A DNA stretch of 64,000 nt. Source: Phytopythium helicoides. Its lineage: Eukaryota; Oomycota; Peronosporomycetes; Pythiales; Pythiaceae. This document shows positions 1 through 10,347 of the stretch, one piece after another (within the stretch, counting starts at the first letter, position 1; every line of letters starts with the position of its first letter). Position numbers and translations under genes: made by a program. The notes under the pieces were generated by a model. That model was not told the DNA's origin. It worked only from the letters and a program-made list of their open reading frames with translations, and did not search any database. The DNA lies in assembly GCA_024867545.1 (NCBI GenBank), contig JANFNE010000009.1:124001-188000 (forward strand), written 5' to 3'.

Positions 1-1
1 T

Positions 2-430
2 CATTCGGTTCTTCCCGAAGTCGTTTATATCAAGCTTTTATCTTACATTGACATTGACTTTGTCCCGGGCCTTCCATCAGGTGTTGTACCGGTCAGGCCA
101 CGCGCTGAGAAAGGCGTAAAAGTTGAAATTATGCAAGACAGATGCTTCGCTGTATCAGTGACACAGATTCCACTAGTCCCAGCGTTTTCTCTCACAACCG
201 AGAAGTGTCAAGGACTAACTGTGGAAAAAATGATTCTCGGCCCACTCCGACATGCGTCACGAACTCGCCCACAGCGATCAGCGTTTTACGTTGCGGTTAC
301 AAGGGTAAGGACATTGCGTCAACTGTACTTGATGGAACCACTCAATCTTTTAGATTTAGAGTATTTCAAACCAGTTCCAGACGCGCTACAAGAAACTCAA
401 CGTTTAGAACGAATGGAAACACAATTATGA
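2..430 (+). CDS. PIF1-like/Helitron-type helicase, C-terminal fragment (5' end outside window)
   Basis: The frame is open from the first bases of the window to the stop at 428-430, so this is the 3' end of a larger gene. The visible 142 residues contain an AFSLTTEKCQGLT segment and then FYVAVTRVRTLRQLYLM. These correspond to the last helicase motifs (V and VI, with the arginine finger) of the PIF1/RecD superfamily 1B. Family knowledge: such helicases occur as host PIF1 and as the helicase half of Helitron Rep-Hel proteins. The ALTTxKxQGxTL and VAxTRVRSLxxLYL style is frequent in transposon-borne copies. An RPA1-like gene lies 2.2 kb downstream, a combination known from Helitrons, but no Rep domain, hairpin or CTRR end could be seen. 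The assignment to the helicase class is fairly secure; the mobile-element origin is inference. Confidence 0.65.
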   Translation, partial: HSVLPEVVYIKLLSYIDIDFVPGLPSGVVPVRPRAEKGVKVEIMQDRCFAVSVTQIPLVPAFSLTTEKCQGLTVEKMILGPLRHASRTRPQRSAFYVAVTRVRTLRQLYLMEPLNLLDLEYFKPVPDALQETQRLERMETQL

Positions 431-652
431 AATAGAAAAGATAATAGACCGAACGAATCGAAAACTCAGCAAACGCTTCCATTCAGATGTAAGTACGCAA
501 CCACCCAAGATGATCCAACAAACTTGGTGAAATCGAGCTCACAGTGACTAAGATCGACTTGATACTTAGACTCCAGATCTTTGGAGCTAGATTACCCTCA
601 CTAGCATCTTTCAAGCTAAATTGAGATAACCCCTGATAGACAAGAATATGAA

Positions 653-2377
653 CTATTCAATGGTTTTGCAGATAGCATCTACATCTTCGCTGGACCAGCC
701 AAAAACTTGGGCAGCTTGGATAACAGATGCAACGTGGATTCGATTATGAAAGAATGCTCTGAGCCACTTGATAATATAGAGGTGTCCTGAAGCAGCAGCA
801 CCAATCGACGCATTGATACTGCAACCCTCCGCCCTGAATCTATGAAGATATTGCATTATAATAAAGTGACCATTTCTCGCCGCACGATCCATAGCCTCTT
901 CAGTGCAACCTTCGATACGTTCCTCGTTTAGCCATTTCACTATGTTGAAATGTCCATTTTCCGCAGCAGAGTTCATTGCTTCAACAGTTGCAGAACCGAG
1001 ATTCTCATGAAGCCAGACCACAACAGCCAAGTGTCCATTGCCAGATGCCTCATCCATTGCTCTTGAAGTGAAACCCACCCCCTTCACTTGTACGAGCCAC
1101 CGCACCACATGCACATAGCCTGCAGCAGCAGCATTATCAACTGCAATTGGCGTATAGTTGGATATCTGTACTTCGTCAATAAACTTTAGCGCTTCTAGAT
1201 CACCGTGGCGGGCGAAAGCAGTGACAGCTGCTGAAGAACAACTCTCGCGACGGTTAAAATGGAGCCACTGAAACGTGTCAAGGCGGCCAGAAATAGCAGC
1301 GTTATCCATAGCACGATGAGTACAACTGAACGGACTTGTCCAGTGAAACCACTTCACCATTTCAATGTCGCAATGCCTCGCCGCAATGTCAATGAGATTG
1401 CCTTGCCACTGCATATTGAAGTTAAAGTGAAGCCACTTGACAATATCCATTCGACCACTAACAATTGCGCGACGCATAGCAGCAGAAGAGCATCCCTCAC
1501 GTCGATTGCGAGTCAACCAAACCACAGTATCATAATGCCCAAAATGAGCTGCCATATCTATAGCAAGTGTGGTGCAGCCTTCAGTCCGGTTTGCGTGCAG
1601 CCACTTGACCGTTCTTAATTGACCAGATTCAGCAGCTACGTCCATGGCTCTCGTCGAAAACACCCCTCCATTCTCATTCAACCATATTAGAATCTGAATA
1701 TGTCCGCCTCTCGCAGCCGCTGCTGCGTCAATTTTTGGATGACCTTGTAATCTACTGGCCAAAAATTGAAGATTGACTAACTGTCCGCTTCCAGCAGCTC
1801 CGTAAAATGCCTCGTTAGACAATCTCTCACCAGTTTTCTCTAGCACCCAGCACAACAAAGAAGGACTGCCGCGCCGAGCCACAAATCGGAGAATTGGCTG
1901 AGGATGTTTGCAAGTGATGCTATGTTTCAGCCATACAACAGTTGCGAAGTGTCCATGTCGGGCCGCTTTGAGTATTTCATGGCCACCCCAGCAGGCTGGA
2001 ATATTTTCATCAAGCAGAAACTGCAAAAACTCCGTCATTCCAAGACTTGCGGCCGTCATCACCGCGTGTGTCACACAAATTTCTCGCAGTACGCGAACGA
2101 GTCGCTGAGCATACAATTGGTCTTGTTGTTCTAAGACTTTTACAAGAGCTGCGTTGTACTGATGATCTTGAAGAAGTCTTGTTGGCATACTGATCGACCG
2201 ATTTCTTGCCATCCTCATCACCAGATAAATGAAACGGAGGTCAATGGCCCTCGCCAGAGTGAGGTGCACCGGAAACAGAAAACTGTCGAGCAATTCAGCT
2301 ACTACACTGCAGTCAAGTCCACGATACCGTGACGCCAACGCGCTTGTAAGAGCGATAACAGATGTCATGACAGACAT
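653..2377 (-). CDS. Ankyrin-repeat protein, oomycete W-L-H type
   Basis: Single-exon gene of 574 residues. Residues ~1-110 form a helical, Leu-rich head without a recognised domain. Residues ~110-550 hold about 12 degenerate ankyrin units of 32-34 residues. The repeat core is A(M/I)DxAAxxGHxxxVKWLH, with an EGC(T/S) turn between units, for example at the repeats ending in TVKWLHANR and IVKWLNEER. Ankyrin repeats act as protein-binding scaffolds. This divergent flavour, with a conserved Trp-Leu pair in the second helix, is widespread in oomycetes as large families with unknown partners. There is no signal peptide or membrane segment, so it is probably cytosolic or nuclear. It lies convergent to the helicase fragment and divergent from the RPA1-like gene, with 254 bp between the two starts that may hold a shared promoter. 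The gene identity is strong; the biological role is unknown. Confidence 0.85.
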   Translation of the reverse strand: MSVMTSVIALTSALASRYRGLDCSVVAELLDSFLFPVHLTLARAIDLRFIYLVMRMARNRSISMPTRLLQDHQYNAALVKVLEQQDQLYAQRLVRVLREICVTHAVMTAASLGMTEFLQFLLDENIPACWGGHEILKAARHGHFATVVWLKHSITCKHPQPILRFVARRGSPSLLCWVLEKTGERLSNEAFYGAAGSGQLVNLQFLASRLQGHPKIDAAAAARGGHIQILIWLNENGGVFSTRAMDVAAESGQLRTVKWLHANRTEGCTTLAIDMAAHFGHYDTVVWLTRNRREGCSSAAMRRAIVSGRMDIVKWLHFNFNMQWQGNLIDIAARHCDIEMVKWFHWTSPFSCTHRAMDNAAISGRLDTFQWLHFNRRESCSSAAVTAFARHGDLEALKFIDEVQISNYTPIAVDNAAAAGYVHVVRWLVQVKGVGFTSRAMDEASGNGHLAVVVWLHENLGSATVEAMNSAAENGHFNIVKWLNEERIEGCTEEAMDRAARNGHFIIMQYLHRFRAEGCSINASIGAAASGHLYIIKWLRAFFHNRIHVASVIQAAQVFGWSSEDVDAICKTIE

Positions 2378-2631
2378 ATCTCGGTCCTTTCACCAAGGGG
2401 ATTGGATGATTATGCGCGCACTTGTCAAGATCTCACTCCAGACACTTCCTCAAACACACACCAAGTGGCGATCACAGAGACAGCGATACTCGGCTTAAGA
2501 CCACTACCACAACCAAAAACCTACTACCCGCAGGGCCATCGTCATCAAGGACAATCCAGAGAATAGGGGCGTGCTCGTAATCCAAGCTTTGCACTATTGA
2601 CATTGAAAATTCTGGTCATTTCCCGGAAGCT

Positions 2632-3894
2632 ATGAGCATTTCCATTCCGTTTCGTGTCAATGTCGTGGACACGTACTTCAAGACTGAGCTGAGACGCATT
2701 CGGAAATTGTGGTCACAATCGATTTCAACCGACAGACAGCTACACTGCACGTGCAAACCCAGAGCGAAATTTTCCGATATGTCATCGGCAACGACTCCAA
2801 GCGTCAAAATTGCGAAGGCTGCGCGAAAACCAGTACAAGTATTGCCGAATGGTATCACTTCTCAGGTCACAGCAACGCTTGATAGCGCAAACCAGACCAA
2901 GCGATCAAGTGCTGGTCCTGTTGTACTACACGCAAGAACGTCAGAGGCAGCGAACTCATTGAAGGCACCGGCGCGAAATGTTTCTGTATCTGAGACTAAA
3001 ACCACCAGATCGAAGACAGGGGATGTTGATGCCAGTGAATCTGGCACAAATGCGAAAAATGGGCCAACTCAATCGTCATCATCAGTTTTAACTGGGTCCG
3101 TAATCGCTGCTACATGTGCTTCGTCTGGGCTTCATTCGGATACAATCCTCATCAAAAATCTCAATCCTGAGCTCAAGCAATGGATCCTTCACGCGCAGGT
3201 TCTTGCAACGTGCCCAGTTCGCCACTGGGAAAACTTCCGTGGCAAGGGAAAGTTGTTTGAGGTGATGCTTGTCGACAAAGAGGGTACGCATATTCGCGCC
3301 ACATTTTTTCATGATGTCGACAATTACACCAACTTGCTTCAATCGGGAAGCGTGTATTCATTTGCCGGAGGTCAAATCAAGCAGGCATTTACGACCGAGA
3401 GGCGACCACGCGCTCCAGAGTTCGAGTTGACCTTCGCGCAGCATGCTGAGGTAAAACTACTACCACCATTTGAAACACCGGTGACAATTTGCGGCCTCGA
3501 ATTTGTCGGGGTTCAAGACCTCAGTTCAGCCACCAACGATCAGAAGATTAACGTTGCTGGCATTCTCTTAGATGTCGGTGCAATGAAGCGGTTCCGTTTA
3601 GCGAATGGAAATGAAGGTTTCAAGAGGGACGTTGTCATCGTCGATGATTCGCACAAGAAAGTTGTATGCACACTCTGTGGTCCTCAAGCTCGAGCGGATA
3701 TCCAAGAATGGATGTATTTCCCCGTTTTAATCCGTCGTGCGCAAATTTCTGACTATAGTGGCTTCCGCTCAGTTTCTGTTAGCTCTGGATCATCGATTCT
3801 TATTGGTCCAGCAATTCAAAGATCCAAGGAGCTTGAAGAGTGGTTTGCTTCGACTACCGCAACCACAGATTTTACATTTGTTAGACCGGCTTAG
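2632..3894 (+). CDS. RPA1-like single-stranded DNA-binding protein lacking the zinc-finger OB domain
   Basis: Intact 420-residue ORF starting at an ATG. Residues ~1-170 are Ser/Thr-rich linker. Residues ~172-281 match DBD-A of the large RPA subunit: it begins IKNLNPELKQW, followed by the RHWENFRGKGKLF strand typical of RPA1. Residues ~282-410 match DBD-B, including KRDVVIVDDS and RAQISDYSGFRSVSV, equivalent to the RVSDFGGRSLSV strand of RPA1. Canonical RPA1 is ~600-650 residues and continues with the zinc-binding DBD-C, which trimerises with RPA2 and RPA3. Here the protein stops at the end of DBD-B, so it can probably bind ssDNA but not assemble normally. This shortened form resembles RPA1-like proteins carried by Helitrons. 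A PIF1-like helicase fragment lies upstream. It could also be a diverged host paralogue. The family call is confident; the role is inferred. Confidence 0.85.
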   Translation: MSISIPFRVNVVDTYFKTELRRIRKLWSQSISTDRQLHCTCKPRAKFSDMSSATTPSVKIAKAARKPVQVLPNGITSQVTATLDSANQTKRSSAGPVVLHARTSEAANSLKAPARNVSVSETKTTRSKTGDVDASESGTNAKNGPTQSSSSVLTGSVIAATCASSGLHSDTILIKNLNPELKQWILHAQVLATCPVRHWENFRGKGKLFEVMLVDKEGTHIRATFFHDVDNYTNLLQSGSVYSFAGGQIKQAFTTERRPRAPEFELTFAQHAEVKLLPPFETPVTICGLEFVGVQDLSSATNDQKINVAGILLDVGAMKRFRLANGNEGFKRDVVIVDDSHKKVVCTLCGPQARADIQEWMYFPVLIRRAQISDYSGFRSVSVSSGSSILIGPAIQRSKELEEWFASTTATTDFTFVRPA

Positions 3895-5967
3895 CAATTG
3901 CGCGTTCTAACTGCTCCATGATTGACCTATACGGGAAAAAAGAGGTCTATTCGGTCAGATCAGACGGGTTAGAAGGAGGCTGACGAGAAGAGAGCAGCTC
4001 GAAGTGAGTTGGCAAGAGCGCAGTGGTTGGCGATGGTTAACGATGGGAATGACGACTCTGGATCTGCAGTTCCAGGTTTAGGCTTTGGGTTTGTAGCGTA
4101 TTGGCTTTATACGGCAACTACTAATATCCGTGTTGGTGCGATTAGTCTTGTCAAGCGCATTCAGTTGCTCGTTCAGCAGCGGTATTGGATTCTTCTCGTA
4201 CTCAAGTATGCATTGATCACCACGGCGAGACCGACCAGTGACTAGGATGAGTGGTAAGTAGCTTCGCGTTGATATCTCTATGGATGTGGTTGAGCGCCGT
4301 GAAGCACCGGAACAGATCCCTTGTTTTGTTCGGACAGTGCCAACACCCCCCGCCTTGGGTTGCTGCTGACGACGATACGGTTAGCATTTGCCTGATTGAG
4401 TTTCTGCTGCTACGTTATACGCCAGATTCGTCATCAACCGCACGTTCTGAATCAGCATATGCAAGCCTCGCTGTTGACGAAGTAGATCAACTCATCTCCT
4501 TCCCTGCGACGCCAAGTCAACTGCACCGCGACGCATAACAACTCTAAGCTCCTCTACACAGTTGATTGATACTGCCTTGATCACTACTACACGTCCTTCA
4601 TATATTGAGCGACAACCCCATACCGGCTTCGGCGCCGCTGGAGTTTGTTCATCGCACTCTAATCCTTGGTGAAGCAAAGCACACATCCATGGACCCTCAC
4701 AGCTTCTTCGAGAAGGTCCATCTATAGAAGATCCGCATGATTTATAGCCAATGATACCCCTTAATCGGGGCTAAAATAAATACTTTCATCCAATCAAAAC
4801 GTAGTTATACAAACCACCAGCCCGTTGCCTTCATTTTCGAATCGAGCTCATTTGAACAAGGCGGTGGCACCAGCTTTTCCGAGTCCTCGGGTCGAGGATC
4901 TGCGCTCCCCTTCGTGCGCGCGGAACCTCCCCTTGGACGCCGCCGTCTCCATGTCGCCCTTGTCTCCGACGTGCACCACCACGAACGACCGCGGGTCGCG
5001 TCCTGGTCCTCGAGCAACTGAGCTCCATTTCAAGCTGGGGAGTACTAACGGGCGCAAGGCAGCAAGCGCAAGTAGGAGAACGAGTCGCTGAGCGCAATTC
5101 ATTACAACCAGGCATCAAGTAGGGTAGTGAGCAAGCCAAGGAGCGCAGGGAGCAGCCAACGAGCAAACCTCTACAATGACCTGATTGCCTAACGCTAACA
5201 CTTTTTTTCTGATCACACAGTAATATTCGTGCAGCGGGACCCCCAGCTTAAGCTGCGTTTCGATCAAATGAACATGTCGAGCGAAGATCAAGAGCGCGTT
5301 AGCATGCTGGACCCTTTGTTTCTGGCGCTGTAGTCACTTACAATTTTGTATGCTCAACAGCAACCGATCACCTCACAAGTATTCTCATTCAGGCCAGCAG
5401 AATAGATACCCAAGGCCTCCAAACACCGTTCTCTCTGAGCGTACACGAGCACTGCACAATGATGAATTCCAACAACCAGCTACAAGTGATGATATCCTTT
5501 GGCAAAGATCCGATGCGAGTTTGTGCCTCAACGGAATTCCCGCACAACGCTAAAAGACATGACAGGCTCTCAACTGCACTACCCCCACTAATCACCATAG
5601 CCAAATGCCGGAGTACCCCGTCAGCGATTTCATCCAGCAGCGACTCGACCACAGAGTCCGGCATGCTTGTCGTCACCAGCTGCTCCCCGCTCGAGGTGCT
5701 CAACGATGCAGCATTTACGGCCACCGTGGCGCCACCGACTGCACTCGTTGAGCCCAGATAGAAAGAAATCTTCTTGTTGGTGTGGGGCGTGCGCCAGTGC
5801 TCACTTGCTCCACTCAGTCCGGACTAGGAGGTAGCGACACAGACCCTAGGTGACCGGGAGACTTCGACGAGCTACCAGCGATGGTGGCTTTGCCAATCGT
5901 TACAAGCAGCTGTTGAGAGTTTGTGGACTCACAGCAACTGTATCCATTTGGAATCGAACCGAATTCA
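3895..5967. other. Gene-poor stretch between RPA1-like and SET genes
   Basis: No recognisable gene, RNA or repeat family was found in this 2-kb stretch. Several short open frames exist on both strands with no domain. One minus-strand frame (about 5389-5724) has a compositionally protein-like, Leu-rich translation. It may be a relic exon, but it matches no family I recognise. The 5' end or a first exon of the SET-domain gene may lie in the last ~90 bases (an ATG at 5881 and an AG at 5934-5935 are visible). Confidence 0.5.
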
Positions 5968-6873
5968 ATGAATCTTCCAGGTACAGCCCCCTCGCTGATT
6001 TCTGGGTATCCGTCTGCTCCACTCTCTCCGAAAGCTCCGGTTACTTTCTTTACCTCCCTAGTTGGTCCGTTTACTTTTCATATATCTCATCCATTGGTTC
6101 AGCCACGCGGCACTCCATCAGCTATGCAACGTCGCCAAACTCTTATCACCGAATGGCTTAGTGTGGTACAATCTCTGCCATCATCAGAAGATTTAAGTGA
6201 GCTCGCACCGTGTTGTGATCACACATCTTATATTCAAGCTACGCGTCCTCAGCCACCTCCCGAAGACTACTGGTTGGCTGCACCATGGCCAGTGGACGTC
6301 GAGCGGCTGGAAGAATGTTCGAATCCTAATCGAGTCTCTTTTCCTATTGAGAATTGCATCACTGACTTATGTGGTTGCCAAGATATCTGCATACCATTTT
6401 TATGCTTGAATGCGGTCTCTGGTATATACTGCACTACATCGAACTGCAGCGCGACGTCAATATGCAAGAATCGGATTTCCGAATTTCCTGGTCTAACTAT
6501 CGTCTGGCACAAATTTGGCCGAGGACTTGTGACTTCACAGATGCTTCCATCTGAAACAATTGTTGGTGAATACTGCGGACTTCTTTTCGATGAAACCAGC
6601 AAGACCACATCGCTTTCTTTTGGGTATACTGTACAACTTAAATCGCTGACACAACAGAAGACTCGAGCATTCATCGACGCTTTCAATTGTGGAAGCCTGT
6701 GCCGATTTATCAATCATTCGTGTTCCCCGAATTGCAGCTTTATCGAACTTTGCAATGGACCAAATCGGAAGATTGTTGTGATCACACTTATTGACATAAT
6801 GCCTGGGGATGAGCTCACAGTCCGCTATTCAAATGATCTTGGATTCATTTGTCGCTGTGACGTTTGCCAGTAA
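5968..6873 (+). CDS. SET-domain protein lysine methyltransferase
   Basis: The product probably transfers methyl groups from S-adenosylmethionine to a lysine, often on histones. From the ATG at 5968 it is 301 residues. The frame is open upstream to ~5923 without another ATG, so a first exon may exist. A Cys-rich pre-SET-like segment (CITDLCGCQDIC, CTTSNCSATSICKN) precedes the SET core. The core contains the FGRGL-type start, GEYCGLLFDE, the hallmark RFINHSCSPNC with the AdoMet-binding NHSC, and GDELTVRYSND, which supplies the catalytic Tyr near the end. A post-SET-like CRCDVC zinc-binding tail closes the protein. Pre-SET, SET and post-SET together point to the SUV39/SET2-like histone-methylating classes, though the pre-SET is short and the target lysine cannot be deduced. 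All key residues appear intact. Confidence 0.85.
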   Translation: MNLPGTAPSLISGYPSAPLSPKAPVTFFTSLVGPFTFHISHPLVQPRGTPSAMQRRQTLITEWLSVVQSLPSSEDLSELAPCCDHTSYIQATRPQPPPEDYWLAAPWPVDVERLEECSNPNRVSFPIENCITDLCGCQDICIPFLCLNAVSGIYCTTSNCSATSICKNRISEFPGLTIVWHKFGRGLVTSQMLPSETIVGEYCGLLFDETSKTTSLSFGYTVQLKSLTQQKTRAFIDAFNCGSLCRFINHSCSPNCSFIELCNGPNRKIVVITLIDIMPGDELTVRYSNDLGFICRCDVCQ

Positions 6874-8216
6874 ACTTTGCTGATGCAAACCTTTCGGAGT
6901 TACATTTGCACGCTGAGGAGCTGATACGGTTATCAACAGCAACCTCCCTACCGCATTTTCTTTCGAGATTACAAATTACTCCAGCTTTCTCGTCTCCTAC
7001 GTATTCGCAAACTTAGTTTATGTCGTATTCACGCAGAAGTGAGGCCGCCCTATTCAACACCAGAGCGCCAACTGGGGTTCGAATAACAACTCGCACAACA
7101 GTGAATCCGCACATTTGGTAACCATTTCAACACTAAGTGGTCACGAATTGATGCAAACCATTGACACGCACTAATCACCACTTATGCATCCTAATATACG
7201 GTACCCGTGCGCAGCAGACCCGTCGGCGAAACCTTAACCACAATGCGAATAACTGCATTCCAAATCCAAATTTACGTCGGTAACGCGCCCACTGCCTTGA
7301 GTCGCTCGTACTCGACGAGCGCTATGCGCACGATCTGCTACATTGATCTCGATCCATTAGCTGTTCACGGGATTTTGCAAATACTAGTCTAAGCTCGAAC
7401 GCTTGGCGGCCGAACCACGAGTACACGGCACTTTCAAGGCTTCCCACTACCACTATACCAACTCGTTGCTTCCACAGCTGCTTGCAAAGTCACCATTCGT
7501 GACAACGCAGGCCATACGAATGGTTATGACGCTTCGCAGGACGCGCACGTCGCTAGCTACTCCACTGATGCCGCTGCTGCCTATGTTCCTGAGAGTCACC
7601 GCCCATAATGTACTACACACCGCCACTGACGAAGATTACGACAACTCGCCTCCGTTCGTTCGGCTAACTCCACTCCCTACCATCCAACACCGGGATACTG
7701 AGTACTAGATCCGCCTGTGCGCTGATCACCAAGCTCGACGACTCCGAGATCGCCGAACTCACATCACAGAAATTCAAGACTCTTTGTTTCAGGGCCGGTA
7801 ATCCTCGATCCACCCAACATAGCCCCATGATCACCATCCAAAACGAGCCATTCCACCAACAACACGACAATGGGACCGGGAGCGCCAAAGTTGGTGCCAG
7901 TCATGCTTTATACCTCGACAAGCTCGCGCCACTTTACACACTCACGTCGCTGCTGGTCATTTCTTCAATTCATCGCCACTAGCCTCTACAACAGAGCCAC
8001 CAATCGAGTCGACGACACCTAATGTTCACCGCCAAATCGCAAACTACGTCATGCGCGTTGCAGGTACTGAGAATCATTGCCGCCTCCGCCAAAATAGCGT
8101 TGCCGAACAATTCTTCGTGCAATTGTTCGCTACCGCTCACATCGGGTTCCCCGAACTCCTGGAGCCGAAGGCGACAACGCCCAATTGCCAGTTCCGATGT
8201 CAAATAAGGAAAATCC

Positions 8217-8310
8217 AGAGCTTCTCCGTGCACAGCACGGCATTAGTCAAAACACGGTGGCTGATTCGTGTTTTCTCAAAACTAATGCCGTGCGCGGCCC
8301 GGGAAGCTCT
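8217..8310. repeat. Hairpin-forming inverted repeat sharing a 37-bp core with the right edge of E1
   Basis: Nested inverted arms are visible: agagcttc at 8217-8224 against gaagctct at 8303-8310, the 13-bp pair 8235-8247 against 8281-8293 (gcacggcattagt), and AAAACACG against CGTGTTTT around a 10-base loop at the centre. The 37 bases 8246-8282 recur exactly, in reverse complement, at 15552-15588 immediately outside the right arm of E1. The 12 bases ending in the ATTCAGAG-type motif near 8307-8320 resemble the hairpin at E1's left edge. It may be a MITE-like or internally deleted derivative of an E1-type element. Confidence 0.6.
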
Positions 8311-8757
8311 GAATATTTACCATTCAGACCATAAGCAGCCTTCGCGTTTGAGGCAAGGAACTCCTAGCTGAGGTGACCAACGTGCCGGCGGTCGATTCGG
8401 TGACCAGCGAGGGATCGTGCTGATGGCCTCACGCATCGCCGAGGGAGGTGCTATCCTCACCTGCGGTAACCCGTCGAAATTGTGGTTGGCGTCGTCTGAC
8501 GCCGTGCCGTGATAAGACATGGTCCTGATCCGGTATGATGCGACGACCAAGTCGTGGTCCACGAAGCTGGCTTCGTTGAGTGCGATCCAGGATCGCACTA
8601 GACTTCGGCCACGGGTAATGGTCGGGGTACCCGACTTATTGATCCTGGGCAAAACCTAGCGCAACACAGTCCCCGTACAATACATACAAAAGCTACCTGT
8701 ACCACGATTTCCCTGCGAAAGCACCGATGTCGTCCGACTCAATTAGCGGTTCTGTCA

Positions 8758-9293
8758 TTGACGAGTGGCGATGGCTGGTCGACGAGCGGCTCGGTGGTGA
8801 TCTCGAAGCTCGGTGCTGCGAGCAGCAGTAGTAGCAGCAGCGGCGGTAACGCGACTGAGACGAGCTGCGACTCTGGTGCCTCGAGCAGGTCCGTGCGCAC
8901 TGGAAGCGGATCGTCGGCATCGCTCGTCAGCAAGATCGACATCGCGGACGAATCTTCCGTGAACGGCAGCATGAGCGTATTGAACGGTGCGGGCAAGTCG
9001 ACGAGAAGCAGTGCCGTGAGCGTGGGTTCAAGTGCTGCAAAGGGCGCCGTGGAGTGCGGAGTCGTGCGATCTCATCGGTTGCGTCCACGACTGCTTCTGG
9101 CGGTGTGGTGAGCGTATCTAGCGACTTTGGTAGCCTATCCGGAGAAGTCTTGATCGCTGGCGGCGCGAGCTCATCGAGCACGACGTCGACGAACTCAATG
9201 ATCAGTGGCGTGATACTCGTAGGTCATTCTATTGCTGGGTACCACGAGGTCAACGTGTTATCTGTGTCGGGTAACAGCTTGGAGGAAGCATGA
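8758..9293 (+). pseudogene. Degenerate Ser/Gly-rich beta-repeat protein fragment (tentative)
   Basis: Two adjoining frames (8758-9111 and 9054-9293) encode Ser/Gly/Val-rich sequence with a loose alternating pattern such as SGSVVIS, GGVVSVSSDFGSLSGEV and SGVILV. This is reminiscent of the long Gly/Ser beta-repeat proteins found in oomycetes. The frame changes between the two parts, and no start, signal peptide or full domain is visible. Low-complexity composition alone could give this appearance, so the call is weak. Confidence 0.25.
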
Positions 9294-9951
9294 CGGCGTT
9301 GATTGAAGTTAGCAGAATGAGCACCTGTGAATTGCCATCTGTGGCGGCGTGTTGCGAAAGTGGCAGGAGCGGCGACGGCATGCCTACACAGCAAAAGCAG
9401 TGGAGCGTCCGGGAACGAGTGCATCCTGGGCAGCATCCCAATAATCAGTAGTGCTGCCATTGCAAGCAGCAGCGGAGGTGGTGTGTGTGTGTGTAGCAGT
9501 CGAAAGTAGCATCAGACCGATAGACCGTCTATCTGTCATCACTCGATCCAACATTGTGTGAGGCCGAATTGCGATCAATTCGTTGACAGGTCTCACACTT
9601 GCCGTACCCTTCACGCGAGGGCATTTGCAGCGATTCAAGTCGACGCAAGGCGCGGTCGAAATCATGCAGCACCTCTTCGCGATCGTCAAAACCGCAAAAG
9701 ATTGCGGAAATCCAAGCAAACGGTTTGCTCAGTATTGCGCACTTTCGAGCTCTGAGAGATCTCGTGCCGGAGAAGCACGACATGCGTCACGTTTGCGTCT
9801 AGTCGAAGTGCTCTTGCCCATGAACGATACCATTCAGAGTTTCGTACTCTACGACGCCAGCACCAACAAAGCGAGCATTCCTTTACATGCAGTAGCCACG
9901 TACATTTCTTTTGCGTATGAACGTGTATGCGTTCGTGCATCAATTCACACC

Positions 9952-10018
9952 GCCAGTAGCAGTAGCAGTAGCAGGAGCTGCAGCAGGAGCAGGAGCAGGA
10001 GAAGCAGCAGGAGCAGTT
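9952..10018. repeat. AGC/AGG trinucleotide microsatellite
   Basis: A run of imperfect AGC, AGT and AGG triplets (agtagcagtagcagtagc, then aggagcagg repeats) extends for about 65 bp. It has no associated gene. Confidence 0.7.
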
Positions 10019-10325
10019 CTTTGTCGTTGTGTGATGCTCATTGACCATCTTCAATTCAACGCCAACCCCACGAACACTCAAAACGATTTGTCAGTAAGCA
10101 CCTATTATCCGGGAAATGTCGCTTGAGCGTTTCGTGAAGGTCGTTTGTGACCGACACAAGCAACATTCACTTTCGAAATTTTAATTATAGAGGTAATCGA
10201 TTTTACATTGTTTGATATATATAATAACTCTGTTGAGGATGAGTTTAGAGAAATTACATGAGAGGCTATATCGTCAAAATATCAGTTTTAGTAAGGAATC
10301 CAACCCAATCCAATCCTCGTAACAA

Positions 10326-10347
10326 CTCTGAATATAAATATTCAGAG
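10326..10347. repeat. Perfect 22-bp hairpin abutting E1 left arm
   Basis: ctctgaatat and atattcagag form 10-bp arms around a 2-base centre, ending exactly where the E1 arm begins. A related sequence (aaatattcagag in reverse complement) lies at the edge of the 8.2-kb hairpin repeat. Confidence 0.8.

Larger units (their letters stand above)
6874..10325. other. 3.4 kb of degenerate, gene-free sequence
   Basis: No intact gene is visible. The stretch holds short open frames interrupted on all strands, a hairpin-forming repeat at 8217-8310, a degenerate Ser/Gly-rich coding relic around 8758-9293, a short GT run near 9480-9494 and an AGC/AGG-rich microsatellite near 9952-10018. The last 200 bases before element E1 are AT-rich. 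Confidence 0.55.
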
